Under the pieces are notes generated by a model. That model searched no databases, had not been told where the DNA came from, and saw nothing but the letters and a program-made list of their open reading frames with translations. Positions 47,057 to 56,356 of a stretch of 64,000 bases of DNA are shown here, piece after piece (within the stretch, counting starts at the first letter, position 1; each line of letters starts with the position of its first letter). The DNA lies in assembly GCF_003367175.1 (NCBI RefSeq), contig NZ_QRGA01000011.1, forward strand, positions 248,001-312,000, given 5' to 3'. Origin of the DNA: Trinickia dinghuensis (GTDB lineage: Bacteria; Pseudomonadota; Gammaproteobacteria; Burkholderiales; Burkholderiaceae). The translations under genes were made by a program, and so were the position numbers.

Positions 47057-48445
47057 ATGTCCGAGTCCACGATTACTAGGGCCGCCGCCACGCCGGCCCC
47101 GCCGCCGTTGTCGCGCCACGCTGCCGACACCGCACGCCTAGCCGCGCCGCTCGCCATCGCGCAGCTGTCCCAGATGGCGATGGGCGTCACCGATACGATC
47201 CTGCTCGGCTCGCTGAGCGCCGACGCGCTCGCCGCGGGCGGTCTTGGCGCGGGCATCTTCTTCGTCATCGTGACGCTGCTGCAGGGCGTGCTGAGCTCCG
47301 TGAGCGTCACGGTCGCCAACGCGCGCGGCGCGCAGGCCGACCATCGCGTGCCGCATATCTACTGGACGGGTCTTGCGCTGTCGGTGCTGCTCGCGATTCC
47401 GGCTTTCGTGCTGCTCTCGTTCGCGCAGCCGATCCTGCTCGCGTTCGGCGAGCCGGCCGCGCTCGCGCACGACGTCGGCGCCTACACGGGCGTGCTGCGC
47501 TTCGCCTCGCTCGGCAGCCTCATCGGCGTCGGCATGATGCGCTCCTTCCTGCCGGCCATCGGCGCGGCCAAGCGGCTGCTCTGGGTCTCGCTCGTCGGCG
47601 TGGTGTTCAACGGCGTGCTCAATTACGGGCTCATTCACGGCGCCTGGGGCCTGCCGCGGCTCGGCCTGCTCGGCTCGGCCACGGCCACGACGGTCACCGT
47701 CTGGCTCAGCGCGATCGCGCTCGTCGCGCTGCTGCACGGACGGCAGCGCTTCAAGCACTTCGTCGTCGCCAAGCGCCCGACGATGCCGGTCATGAGCGAG
47801 CTGTTCTCGATCGGCTGGCCCGTCGCGATCACCTATGGCGTCGAATCGATGCTGTTTCTCTGTACGGGCCTATTCATCGGCCTGATGGGCGAGAAGCCGC
47901 TCGCCGCGCACCAAATTGCCCTGAGCGTCAGCTCCGTCACGTTCATGGTGCCGCTCGCGATCGCGCAGGCGGCCAATGTGCGAGTCGGTTACTGGATGGG
48001 AGCCGGCAATCGCGTCGCCGCACGCCATGCGGGCTTCGTGGCGCTCGGGCTCGGCGTCGCCTACATGTCGATGTCGGGGCTGCTGTTCACCGTTGCGCCG
48101 CACGCCATCGTCGGCCTCTACCTGAAGCTGGACGATCCGGCCAACGCGCAAACCGTCTCGATCGCCACTTCATTGCTGCGCGTGGCCGCGTTGTTTCAGA
48201 TCGTCGACGGGATGCAGACGATCGGTTCGGGCTGCCTGCGCGGGCTCAAGGACACGCGCGTACCGATGCTCGCCGCCGCGTTCGGCTATTGGGCCATCGG
48301 CTTTCCAACCGGGTACCTGCTCGCGTTTCACGCCGGGTTCGGCCCGCGCGGGCTCTGGTGGGGGCTCGCGGCGGGCCTCGCGAGCGTCGCCGTGCTGATG
48401 ACGCTGCGTTTCGAGCGCCGCACGCGCCATCGGCCGAGCACTTGA
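47057..48445 (+). CDS. MATE family efflux transporter
   Basis: 462-residue, 12-helix transporter of the multidrug and toxic compound extrusion family. The two homologous halves are visible (for instance LAAPLAIAQLSQMAMGVTDTILLG near the start and ITYGVESMLFLCTGLFIGLMG in the second half). It resembles NorM/DinF-type efflux pumps; the substrate is unknown. ATG at 47057 (MSESTITR) is preferred; the frame upstream starts with an alternative TTG at 47036. Confidence 0.9.
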   Translation: MSESTITRAAATPAPPPLSRHAADTARLAAPLAIAQLSQMAMGVTDTILLGSLSADALAAGGLGAGIFFVIVTLLQGVLSSVSVTVANARGAQADHRVPHIYWTGLALSVLLAIPAFVLLSFAQPILLAFGEPAALAHDVGAYTGVLRFASLGSLIGVGMMRSFLPAIGAAKRLLWVSLVGVVFNGVLNYGLIHGAWGLPRLGLLGSATATTVTVWLSAIALVALLHGRQRFKHFVVAKRPTMPVMSELFSIGWPVAITYGVESMLFLCTGLFIGLMGEKPLAAHQIALSVSSVTFMVPLAIAQAANVRVGYWMGAGNRVAARHAGFVALGLGVAYMSMSGLLFTVAPHAIVGLYLKLDDPANAQTVSIATSLLRVAALFQIVDGMQTIGSGCLRGLKDTRVPMLAAAFGYWAIGFPTGYLLAFHAGFGPRGLWWGLAAGLASVAVLMTLRFERRTRHRPST

Positions 48446-48614
48446 GCAAGCATCGTCGAACATGCGTCGACAGGGCATCATAAGCGGACGCCGTGCCTAG
48501 GCACGCGCATACTTGGCGGGTAATCCGCGCCGGCTTCCCATAGAATGAGGTTATTGGTGCCGGGACGAGCCGCCCCTTCGTCCGGCCGGTCCGTCAGCGA
48601 AGGAAGAGTCCGAC

Positions 48615-50315
48615 GTGTTCGATGAGCAATGGCCGCGGCCACGGGCCGCGTGGCATCAACGGGTGCGCCGAGCGCGAACGCCGCACCGTATGCGAGCCGA
48701 TGTGCGCGCCATCGCGCGTTGGATCGCCCTTGCCTTCGTCGCCTGCCTGGCCACCGCGTGCGCCACGCTGCCGCCGGCTACGTCGCTGAACCGCCCTGTC
48801 TCGCATGCCCTGGCCGATCCCGGCGCGACGCCGCTCGGGCAGGCATTGGCGCCGCTGGTTGCCGCGCATGGGGGCCAGTCGGGCTTTCGGCTGCTGACCG
48901 ACGGCACCGACGCGCTGCAGATGCGGATCGCACTGGCCCGCTCGGCCACCAAGACGCTCGATCTGCAGTACTACATCGCCTCCGAGGATACGACGGGCCG
49001 CTTGCTGCTCGCCGCCGCGCTCTACGCGGCCGATCGCGGTGTGCATGTCCGGATGCTCGTCGACGATCTGAATTTCAACGACACCCGGCGTTTGATGGCC
49101 GGCCTGTCGACGCATCCGAACATCGAGGTGCGCGTCTTCAATCCGTTCGGCACCACGCGCCCAAGCGTCTTCTCCCGGACCGAAACGTTCGTGACCCGTA
49201 TCGATCGCTTCACGCATCGCATGCACAACAAAGCAATGATCGCCGACGGCGAACTGGCGATCGTCGGCGGCCGCAATCTCGGCGACGAGTATTTCAGCGC
49301 GAGTCCGAAACTGCAGTTCCGCGATTTGGACGTCATCGCCGCGGGCCCGATCGTCGAGGATGTATCGAAGAGCTTCGACTCGTTTTGGAACAGCGCCGGC
49401 GCGTACCCGCTGAATGTCGTCGACAAGAAGAACTACGCCGCGGCCGATCTGCAAGCCGCCCGTCAGGAATTGCGCGCGCACTGGGATGCCGAGGCGCAGG
49501 CCGTCGGCGCAAAGCCTTTGCGCGCTGCACCGCTGTGGCAGCAAATCGCGCAGCAGCAAATGGGGCTCGTATGGGCGCACGCGACGTTCAGCGTCGATTC
49601 GCCGACCAAGATCACCGACCCCAGCGACGATTACCGCAGCCCGCCGATGCACAAGCTCGCCGAGCTGCTGCGCGGCGCCCAGCATGAGGTGCTACTGCTC
49701 TCGCCCTATTTCGTCCCGCACGGTGCGGGCCTGAAGTTGTTGTCGGAGTTGACGCACCGCGGCGTGCGCGTGGCCGTCTTGACGAACTCGCTGGCCTCGA
49801 CCGATGCGGTCGCCGTGCAAGCCGGCTATAGCCCCTATCGAATACCGCTGCTGAAAGAGGGAGTCGAACTCTACGAATTTCAGCCGGTGCAGCGGGAGCA
49901 TTCGCGCCTGTTCGGCAGCTCGGAGTCGCGCGCGAGCCTGCATGCGAAGGCGTATGTCATCGATCGCCGCACGCTCGTGATCGGCTCGTTGAACTTCGAT
50001 CCTCGCTCGGCGCATCTGAACAGCGAACTGGCGCTCGTTATCGACAGCCCGACGATCGCGGGCGAGGTGGCCAAACTGATCGACCAGTCGATGTCCCCGA
50101 CCGTCAGCTTTCGCCTGCGGCTGGCCACGCCGAGCGAGCAAGCACAGTCGCGCGCGCTCGGGGAGCCCGATTCGGGTCTCGTCTGGAGCGGCGAGGAAAA
50201 GGACGACGGCGGCCCCCCTCACATGCACACATGGACGCTCGACCCCGAGGCAGGCTTCGTACGCAATTTGCTCACAGGTCTATTCTTGATGTTGCCGATC
50301 GACTCGCAGCTTTAA
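48615..50315 (+). CDS. phospholipase D family lipoprotein
   Basis: 566-residue protein with two PLD phosphodiesterase motifs: HNKAMIADGELAIVGGRN and LHAKAYVIDRRTLVIGSLN, as in cardiolipin synthases. The N terminus carries a lipobox (WIALAFVACLATAC), so it is a secreted lipoprotein. GTG at 48615 has AGGAAG upstream but leaves about 25 residues before the signal; ATG at 48690 gives a typical lipoprotein signal and 541 residues. The family includes outer-membrane phospholipases and cardiolipin synthases; the function is not certain. Confidence 0.85.
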   Translation: MFDEQWPRPRAAWHQRVRRARTPHRMRADVRAIARWIALAFVACLATACATLPPATSLNRPVSHALADPGATPLGQALAPLVAAHGGQSGFRLLTDGTDALQMRIALARSATKTLDLQYYIASEDTTGRLLLAAALYAADRGVHVRMLVDDLNFNDTRRLMAGLSTHPNIEVRVFNPFGTTRPSVFSRTETFVTRIDRFTHRMHNKAMIADGELAIVGGRNLGDEYFSASPKLQFRDLDVIAAGPIVEDVSKSFDSFWNSAGAYPLNVVDKKNYAAADLQAARQELRAHWDAEAQAVGAKPLRAAPLWQQIAQQQMGLVWAHATFSVDSPTKITDPSDDYRSPPMHKLAELLRGAQHEVLLLSPYFVPHGAGLKLLSELTHRGVRVAVLTNSLASTDAVAVQAGYSPYRIPLLKEGVELYEFQPVQREHSRLFGSSESRASLHAKAYVIDRRTLVIGSLNFDPRSAHLNSELALVIDSPTIAGEVAKLIDQSMSPTVSFRLRLATPSEQAQSRALGEPDSGLVWSGEEKDDGGPPHMHTWTLDPEAGFVRNLLTGLFLMLPIDSQL

Positions 50316-50417
50316 CGGCAGCGCGCGCCGCCACGGTCACCGTCGCTGTCGCGGGCCGAATCCATCCCACTGCCTTTCTCAATTTCGCTGTTCTTTTAGT
50401 ACCGGAGCGCAAGCATC

Positions 50418-51815
50418 ATGACCGAAGACCATCGCATGGAGCGCGACACGTTCGGCGAGATCGCCGTACCCGCCGCACGCTTGTGGGGCGCGCAGACGCA
50501 ACGTTCGCTGCTGAACTTCAAGATTTCGACCGAGAAGCAATCGCCCGAACTCGTCACCGCGCTCGCCGTCATCAAACGCGCGGCGGCCGAGGTGAATCTC
50601 GAGCTGGGCGTGTTGCCGGAGGAAAAAGCGCGCGCGATCATGCAGGCGGTCGATGAAGTCATCGAGGGCCGCCATGCGGGCGAATTTCCGCTGGCCGTCT
50701 GGCAAACGGGTTCGGGCACGCAAACGAACATGAACCTGAACGAGGTCATCGCCAATCGCGCCAGCGAACTGCTCGGCGGCGAGCGCGGCGAAGCGCGCAA
50801 GGTGCATCCGAACGACGACGTCAATCGCGGCCAATCGTCGAACGACGTATTCCCGACGGCGATGCATGTGGCCACCGCGAGCGCCATCGTCAAGCATCTG
50901 CTGCCGGCGCTGGCCACGCTGCGCGCGACGCTCGATGGAAAATCACGGGCGTTCGCCGACATCGTCAAGATCGGCCGCACCCACTTGCAGGACGCGACGC
51001 CGCTGACGCTCGGCCAGGAGTTCTCCGGCTATGCGGCGCAACTCACGCATGGCATCGCGCACGTCGAATCGGCGCTGCCGCATTTGTACGAGTTGGCACA
51101 GGGCGGCACGGCGGTCGGCACCGGGCTCAACGCTCATCCACAATTCGCCGAGCGCGTCGCGGCGGCTATCGGCCGGTTGACGGGCGTGCCGTTCGTCAGT
51201 GCGCCGAACAAATTCGAAGTGATGGCGGCGGCCGATGCGATCGTTTTCGCGCACGGGGCGCTCAAGACGGTGGCGGCGAGCCTGATGAAGATCGCGAACG
51301 ACGTGCGCTGGCTCGCGAGCGGTCCGCGCTGCGGTTTGGGGGAAATTTCGATCCCCGAGAACGAACCGGGCAGCTCGATCATGCCGGGCAAGGTCAACCC
51401 GACACAGTCAGAGGCAGTCACGATGCTGTGCTGTCAGGTGTTCGGCAACGACGTGGCGATCAATCTCGGCGGTGCGAGCGGCAATTTCGAGTTGAACGTG
51501 TTTCGCCCGATGATCGCGCACAACGTACTGCAATCGATTCGCCTGCTCGCGGACGGCGCGCAAAGCTTCAACGACAATTGCGCGGTCGGCATCGAGCCCA
51601 ATCGCGACCGCATCGATACGCTGCTGAACGAATCGCTGATGCTCGTGACGGCGCTCAATCCGCACATCGGCTATGACAAGGCCGCGCAAATCGCGAAGAA
51701 GGCGCACAAGGAAGGGACAACGCTGAAGGCGGCGGCGCTGGCGTTGGGGTATGTGACCGAGGCGCAGTTCGACGAGTGGGTGAGGCCCGAGGATATGACG
51801 GGGCGGCGGGGATGA
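50418..51815 (+). CDS. fumC: class II fumarate hydratase
   Basis: 465-residue iron-free fumarase of the TCA cycle. Signature [13 protein letters not shown] is intact (near residue 318), with [14 protein letters not shown] and [18 protein letters not shown] for the other active-site regions. Length and motifs fit FumC rather than argininosuccinate or aspartate lyases. A perfect 11-bp hairpin follows after 23 bp. Confidence 0.96.
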   Translation: MTEDHRMERDTFGEIAVPAARLWGAQTQRSLLNFKISTEKQSPELVTALAVIKRAAAEVNLELGVLPEEKARAIMQAVDEVIEGRHAGEFPLAVWQTGSGTQTNMNLNEVIANRASELLGGERGEARKVHPNDDVNRGQSSNDVFPTAMHVATASAIVKHLLPALATLRATLDGKSRAFADIVKIGRTHLQDATPLTLGQEFSGYAAQLTHGIAHVESALPHLYELAQGGTAVGTGLNAHPQFAERVAAAIGRLTGVPFVSAPNKFEVMAAADAIVFAHGALKTVAASLMKIANDVRWLASGPRCGLGEISIPENEPGSSIMPGKVNPTQSEAVTMLCCQVFGNDVAINLGGASGNFELNVFRPMIAHNVLQSIRLLADGAQSFNDNCAVGIEPNRDRIDTLLNESLMLVTALNPHIGYDKAAQIAKKAHKEGTTLKAAALALGYVTEAQFDEWVRPEDMTGRRG

Positions 51816-51838
51816 CAGCATAAGAGCGTGAAAACGTG

Positions 51839-51874
51839 CGAACGGCCGTTTGCGCCCTCGCTTACGGCCGTTCG
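51839..51874. repeat. hairpin after fumC
   Basis: CGAACGGCCGT (51839-51849) and ACGGCCGTTCG (51864-51874) form a perfect 11-bp stem around a 14-nt loop, between the convergent ends of fumC and the thioesterase gene. It has no T-run; it may still assist termination or protect the 3' end of the fumC mRNA. Confidence 0.6.
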
Positions 51875-51926
51875 TCGTCGATCACGCCCGCTCGGCATTT
51901 CTCGAGCCGAGCGCGCCGCGCATTGA

Positions 51927-52430
51927 TCAAATACTCCCCTTCGCCATCTCTTCCGGCTTGAGTTCGACGATCGCATCGAGCGCCGTCTTAACATCCATCG
52001 CATACTTCGCCACGCGCTTTTGCTCGTCCGTGCGCGGTTCGAACGGCGGCACGGGAATCGGCGTGCCGTTCTCGTCCACCGCAACGAACACGACGAGGCA
52101 GTCGGTCGTCAACCGCAGTTGGCCGCTTTTCGGGTCGCCCGCATGCACGGTCACATGGATATGCATGCTCGTGCGGCCCGTTGCAACCACACGCGCCCGC
52201 AGTTCGACCAAGTTGCCGACGAGAATCGGGCGGCGAAAACGAATATTGCCGACGCTGACCGTCACGCAATAGCGGCCCGACCAAACGGCCGCGCAAGCAT
52301 AAGCCGTCTCGTCGATCCATTTCATCAGTGCTCCACCGTGCACCTTCCCGCCGAAGTTGACGGAAGTCGGCTCGGCGAGGAAACGGAATGTGGTTTCCGA
52401 ACGGTCCAAGGGGGTCGAGGGCGTGCTCAT
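51927..52430 (-). CDS. acyl-CoA thioesterase, hotdog fold
   Basis: 167-residue hotdog-fold thioesterase of the YciA/BFIT type. The motif NFGGKVHGGALMKWIDETAYACA near residue 24 holds the conserved Gly/Asp; the substrate-pocket segment MHIHVTVHAGDPKSGQLRLTT follows. It probably hydrolyses acyl-CoA; the chain length is unknown. Confidence 0.88.
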   Translation of the reverse strand: MSTPSTPLDRSETTFRFLAEPTSVNFGGKVHGGALMKWIDETAYACAAVWSGRYCVTVSVGNIRFRRPILVGNLVELRARVVATGRTSMHIHVTVHAGDPKSGQLRLTTDCLVVFVAVDENGTPIPVPPFEPRTDEQKRVAKYAMDVKTALDAIVELKPEEMAKGSI

Positions 52431-52601
52431 CGTGGCTCCGGTGGTGCGCGTTCGCGCGGCTGTAAAGGAGCCGATTATAAAGGGCCAATATTGGTCCGGC
52501 GCAGCCTAGCGCCCATTGCACGCTGATTACAGGCCAAGCAACGTGCCCTAGGGCCCATTCACGCTGACTCTAGGCTCACGCCGGCCTCAAGCACAAGTCG
52601 A

Positions 52602-53639
52602 CTAACCTGCTGCATTGATCGGCGCGAACCGCTCCCGATAACTAAGAGGCGGCACCCCGAAACGGCGGACGAATGCTCGCCTTAGATTCTGCTCGGTGCC
52701 GAAACCGCAATCGAGCGCGATCCGTTTCATCGGCCGGCGCGATTGGGCCAGCGAACGGGCGGCTGCTTCGAGCCGCAATGCCTCGACGGTTTTAGCCGGC
52801 GTGCGTCCAACCGCATCGACATAGCGTCGCGCAAACGTGCGAGGCGACATTCGTACACGTTCGGCAAGCCGCTCGACCGACAGATCGCCACGCAGGTTCG
52901 TCACCATCCACGCATGCAACGTATCGAACTCCGCCGTCGCGCATTGCTGCGCATCGAGCGTCGCACTGAACTGCGATTGCCCGCCCGGGCGCTTCATGAA
53001 GACGACAAGCCGACGCGCAGCCAGCATGGCTAGCTCATGGCCGAAGTCCTCTTCGATCAGCGCAAGCGCGAGATCGATGCCAGCCGTCACGCCCGCCGAA
53101 GTCCATACGGCTCTGCCGCCGCGCACGTCGCGAACGAAGATCGGATCGGCGTCCACCTGAATGGATGGAAAGCGGCGCGCGAGCTCGTCGGCGCTGCGCC
53201 AATGCGTCGTCGCGCGCCGTCCCTCGAGCAACCCCGCGGCGGCCAAATAAAATGCGCCGACGCAAACCGAGCAGACTCGCCGCACGCGCGGCGCCATACG
53301 CTCGAGCCATTTCACGAGTTGCGGGTCGAGCACCATCTGATCAGCCACGAACGTACCCGCAACGACGATCGTATCGATCGGTTCGCTCTCCAACGCATCG
53401 AGCCGCTCCACGACGACCGGCAGGCCGACGTGCGTCGGCAGCGTGCCGCCTTCAATCGACGCGACCCGCGTTCGATAAGCGACGGGTTCGTCCCCGGCGC
53501 TGTTGCGCGCTTGGCGCATCTCGAGTTCGGCCCGCCAAAACGCCTCCAGCGGACCGCATGCGTCAAGCAACACGAGATGCGGTGCAACGGCGAATACGAT
53601 TTGCCGAACGGGTGAAGGCGAAGCCGCGGGCGCAATCAT
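52602..53639 (-). CDS. GlxA-type AraC regulator with DJ-1/PfpI domain
   Basis: 345-residue regulator with an N-terminal DJ-1/PfpI-like domain (FAVAPHLVLLDACGPLEAF through CSVCVGAFYLAAAGLLEG with a Cys of the nucleophile-elbow type) and a C-terminal AraC helix-turn-helix (LSVERLAERVRMSPRTFARRY; MKRIALDCGFGTEQNLRRAF). It resembles GlxA/CdhR/FtrA. It lies 44 bp downstream of the MFS gene on the same strand, so it probably regulates it or responds to its substrate. Confidence 0.9.
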   Translation of the reverse strand: MIAPAASPSPVRQIVFAVAPHLVLLDACGPLEAFWRAELEMRQARNSAGDEPVAYRTRVASIEGGTLPTHVGLPVVVERLDALESEPIDTIVVAGTFVADQMVLDPQLVKWLERMAPRVRRVCSVCVGAFYLAAAGLLEGRRATTHWRSADELARRFPSIQVDADPIFVRDVRGGRAVWTSAGVTAGIDLALALIEEDFGHELAMLAARRLVVFMKRPGGQSQFSATLDAQQCATAEFDTLHAWMVTNLRGDLSVERLAERVRMSPRTFARRYVDAVGRTPAKTVEALRLEAAARSLAQSRRPMKRIALDCGFGTEQNLRRAFVRRFGVPPLSYRERFAPINAAG

Positions 53640-53683
53640 TTAGGAATCCTCATCGACGACCAAGGCAAGGTCATGTGCTTGCC

Positions 53684-54949
53684 TCACGAAACACTCGCCG
53701 CTGCAACCGTACCGGCTCGCGAGCGCGACCACGCATAGCCGAGCGTCGCGCAAGCGGCCACTGCCAACGCCGGCAAGATCGAGACGCTCACAACGGACCA
53801 ACCGAACCGTGTCAGCAACTGCCCGGCCGTCAGCGATGCCAAGGCAGTGCACGCGAATGTGGTGAACTCGCTCGTCGCCTGCGTCTTGGCCCGCTCGCTC
53901 GGACGGTACGACTGCGCGAGCAAGGTCGTGCCGCCGACGAACATGAAATTCCAGCCTACGCCCAGGCAAGCCAGCGCCACATAGAAATGCGGCAAGTCCG
54001 TCGATAGCAGCGCGATCCCGCCGCAAGCCGCCGACAGCGCGATCCCCACACCGATGATACGCAGTACGCCGAAACGCGAGATCAAACGCGATGCGAAAAA
54101 CGAAGGCGCGTACATGCCGACGAGATGCCACTGGATGATGCTGGCGCCCTCGCCAATCGTGTGGCCGCAGGCGACAGCGGCAATCGGCGTAGCCGTCATC
54201 ACGAACATCATCACCATGTAGCCGATCGCGTTATTGGCGAGCGCGGCCATGAAGATCGGCTGCGTCACGATCTGCGAGAGTGGGCGCGCGCTCGCCTCGT
54301 CGGCGGGCGTCTGCGCAACCGAAGGGGACACCGGCGCAGTAGCCGGCGCTGCATTGCGATACCCGATCAGCACGAGCCCCATGGAAGCGAGCCCCAGCAC
54401 CGTCACGAGCGCATACGAACCGGCGAACGTGACCGGCGCGAGCCAATCGCGGCTCCAGGCGGCAAGCGCGGGACCGAGCACCGCGGCGACGACGCCGCCC
54501 GTCAGCACGGTCGAGATCGCGCGGCCTTTCGCCTGCACGTCGACGGCGTCGGCCGCGGCCAGGCGGTAGTACTGCGCGAATGCCTGAAATACGCCGACCG
54601 TCGCCGTCCCGCAGCAAAACAGCCAGAAGCTGTGAACGAAAATCGCATGGACGGAGATCGCCCCACCCGCCGCGCCCACTGCCGCACCGAGCGCAAAACC
54701 GGCGCGGCGGCCGATGCGCGCCATAAGAAACGAAGCGAAGATCGTCGTCAGAGCGGCGGCGACGGTGATCAGCGAAAACGGCAGCGTCGCGAGCGCTTTG
54801 TCGTCGGCGAGCGTGTAGCCGACGAGGCCCGTGAGCGTGAGATCGATCGAGACGGACGACGTGTAGAGCGCCTGGCAAAGCGCCAGGACGCGCGCATTGC
54901 GGCGGCCGGCGCGTTCGCGGCCGAGTTGGACGGGCAGGGAAGCGTGCAT
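53684..54949 (-). CDS. MFS transporter
   Basis: 421-residue major facilitator transporter with 12 predicted helices; motif A-like loop MARIGRRAGFALGA near residue 80 and a central loop. The N terminus MHASLPVQLGRERAGRRNARVL is basic and cytoplasmic. The substrate is not predictable. It is followed by the GlxA-type regulator gene on the same strand. ATG at 54949 is the natural start. Confidence 0.88.
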   Translation of the reverse strand: MHASLPVQLGRERAGRRNARVLALCQALYTSSVSIDLTLTGLVGYTLADDKALATLPFSLITVAAALTTIFASFLMARIGRRAGFALGAAVGAAGGAISVHAIFVHSFWLFCCGTATVGVFQAFAQYYRLAAADAVDVQAKGRAISTVLTGGVVAAVLGPALAAWSRDWLAPVTFAGSYALVTVLGLASMGLVLIGYRNAAPATAPVSPSVAQTPADEASARPLSQIVTQPIFMAALANNAIGYMVMMFVMTATPIAAVACGHTIGEGASIIQWHLVGMYAPSFFASRLISRFGVLRIIGVGIALSAACGGIALLSTDLPHFYVALACLGVGWNFMFVGGTTLLAQSYRPSERAKTQATSEFTTFACTALASLTAGQLLTRFGWSVVSVSILPALAVAACATLGYAWSRSRAGTVAAASVS

Positions 54950-55178
54950 CGGTGACCCTTGGCGGATTGAGGACAGCCCTATCCTCGCCCATGCCGAATT
55001 GGCAGAAAGGACAATGATGCATCAATTTCTGCCAGCCGATGCGATCGGACATTGCCCCGGGTCTTCAGCTTTCACATCCGGACGAATCGGACGAATCCGA
55101 TGATTCGCCCGGTTTGGACGGTTCGAGCGCCATTCAATCCGAGCACTCTTTACCGTCGCCTCGAAGTCGCCCTCGATG

Positions 55179-55316
55179 TCACTTCCGAAAACTGATGCCC
55201 TGATCGATCGTGCCGTACATCGTGATGCTGCTGCCGTCGTTGCTCTGCGGCGCCCCGCCCTGCGCGCACCCGACGCATAACCATGCGGCCAAAGCGGCCG
55301 CCAACCACCCTTTCAT
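55179..55316 (-). CDS. small lipoprotein with porin-like N terminus
   Basis: 45-residue gene that is easy to miss. The signal peptide MKGWLAAALAAWLCVGC ends with a lipobox (Cys17), then a short linker and SSITMYGTIDQGISF at the C terminus. That last segment resembles the first beta-strand of Burkholderia porins (SSVTLYGxxDxGI), but the protein stops there with a proper TGA. It is either a true small lipoprotein or a porin remnant. Ribosome site is weak (GAGGG). It lies in the 552-bp gap between the MFS gene and the winged-helix regulator. Confidence 0.7.
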   Translation of the reverse strand: MKGWLAAALAAWLCVGCAQGGAPQSNDGSSITMYGTIDQGISFRK

Positions 55317-55501
55317 TGCTGCCCTCGCTCGGAAACCGCATACAACGGCATTCTAGCGCCATGCCGGCAAGCCGCTTCCGGCGCCGTCCTGCACCTGGCC
55401 GCACCGGCGCATTCGATACTTCACGTTACACAGAAACATCGAATGCATCGGACGTTTACAGTGACGTCATGCACTTCACATCGACGCAACGAGGAAAAGC
55501 C

Positions 55502-56224
55502 ATGGCCACCCTCCCCTCCGATTCCGAACGCGAGATCGCCCACTTCCCCGGTCTCTCGCGCATCGGCGCGCTGCTTGCCGATCCCGGGCGCGCCGCCATG
55601 CTGTGGTCGCTGATGGACGGCAGCGCGAGGCCCGCCGGCGAATTGACGATGATCGCGGGACTGTCGCCGTCGGCCGCGAGCGGCCACCTCGCCAAGCTCG
55701 CCGAAAGCGGATTGGTGGCGCTCGAAGTCCGAGGGCGTCATCGCTACTACCGCATCGCCACCCCCGACATCGCGGCTGCGATCGAGGCGCTCGCCCACCT
55801 CGCGCAGGCGAGCGCGCCGGCTCGGCCCGCCCCCGTCGCGGCGCGCACGGTGCCGCTCGACATGCGCTACGCGCGCACCTGCTACGACCACATGGCCGGC
55901 GAGTTGGCCGTGCGCGTGTTCGATCACCTGCTCGCACGCGGCTGGCTCGTCGACGAGGGCGGCAATGTCGAAGCCACCGACGAAGGCGTAACAATACTCG
56001 CGCGCTGGGGCATCGACGTCGGCGCGCAGCGCATCCGCAAACGCCGCTTCGCCTGCACCTGCCTGGACTGGAGCGAGCGGCGCGCCCATCTGGGCGGCGC
56101 GCTCGGCGCCGCGCTGCTCGATCATTGGACGCAGCACCGATGGGTCGAACATGCGGAAAAACCGCGCGTGCTGCGCATCACGCCGGCCGGCCGCAGCGAA
56201 TTCGATGCGCTGCTTTCCGCGTGA
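55502..56224 (+). CDS. ArsR-type winged-helix regulator
   Basis: 240-residue regulator. The winged helix-turn-helix spans about residues 15-90 (LADPGRAAMLWSLMDG, LSPSAASGHLAKLAESGLVALE, RGRHRYYRIA) and a longer C-terminal domain with three Cys-containing segments (RYARTCYDHMAGELAVRVF and KRRFACTCLDWSER). It resembles the ArsR/SmtB-like transcription regulators with a C-terminal sensing domain. ATG at 55502 has GAGGAAAAG upstream. Target is unknown; it is divergent from the lipoprotein and MFS genes. Confidence 0.88.
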   Translation: MATLPSDSEREIAHFPGLSRIGALLADPGRAAMLWSLMDGSARPAGELTMIAGLSPSAASGHLAKLAESGLVALEVRGRHRYYRIATPDIAAAIEALAHLAQASAPARPAPVAARTVPLDMRYARTCYDHMAGELAVRVFDHLLARGWLVDEGGNVEATDEGVTILARWGIDVGAQRIRKRRFACTCLDWSERRAHLGGALGAALLDHWTQHRWVEHAEKPRVLRITPAGRSEFDALLSA

Positions 56225-56356
56225 AAGGGACGGTTCCCGGATATTTTTCGTTACAGGCCGGAACGGACGGCTACAAAACGGAGCGCCTTGATACACGCGG
56301 TGGGGCTACAGTGCTGTCACGGACCGTAGTACGATCCGGCACCAAAAGAGATCCCT

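Noticed and set aside
51839-51874. Rho-independent terminator of fumC
   Set aside because: The stem is perfect but no T-run follows on either strand; listed only as a hairpin.
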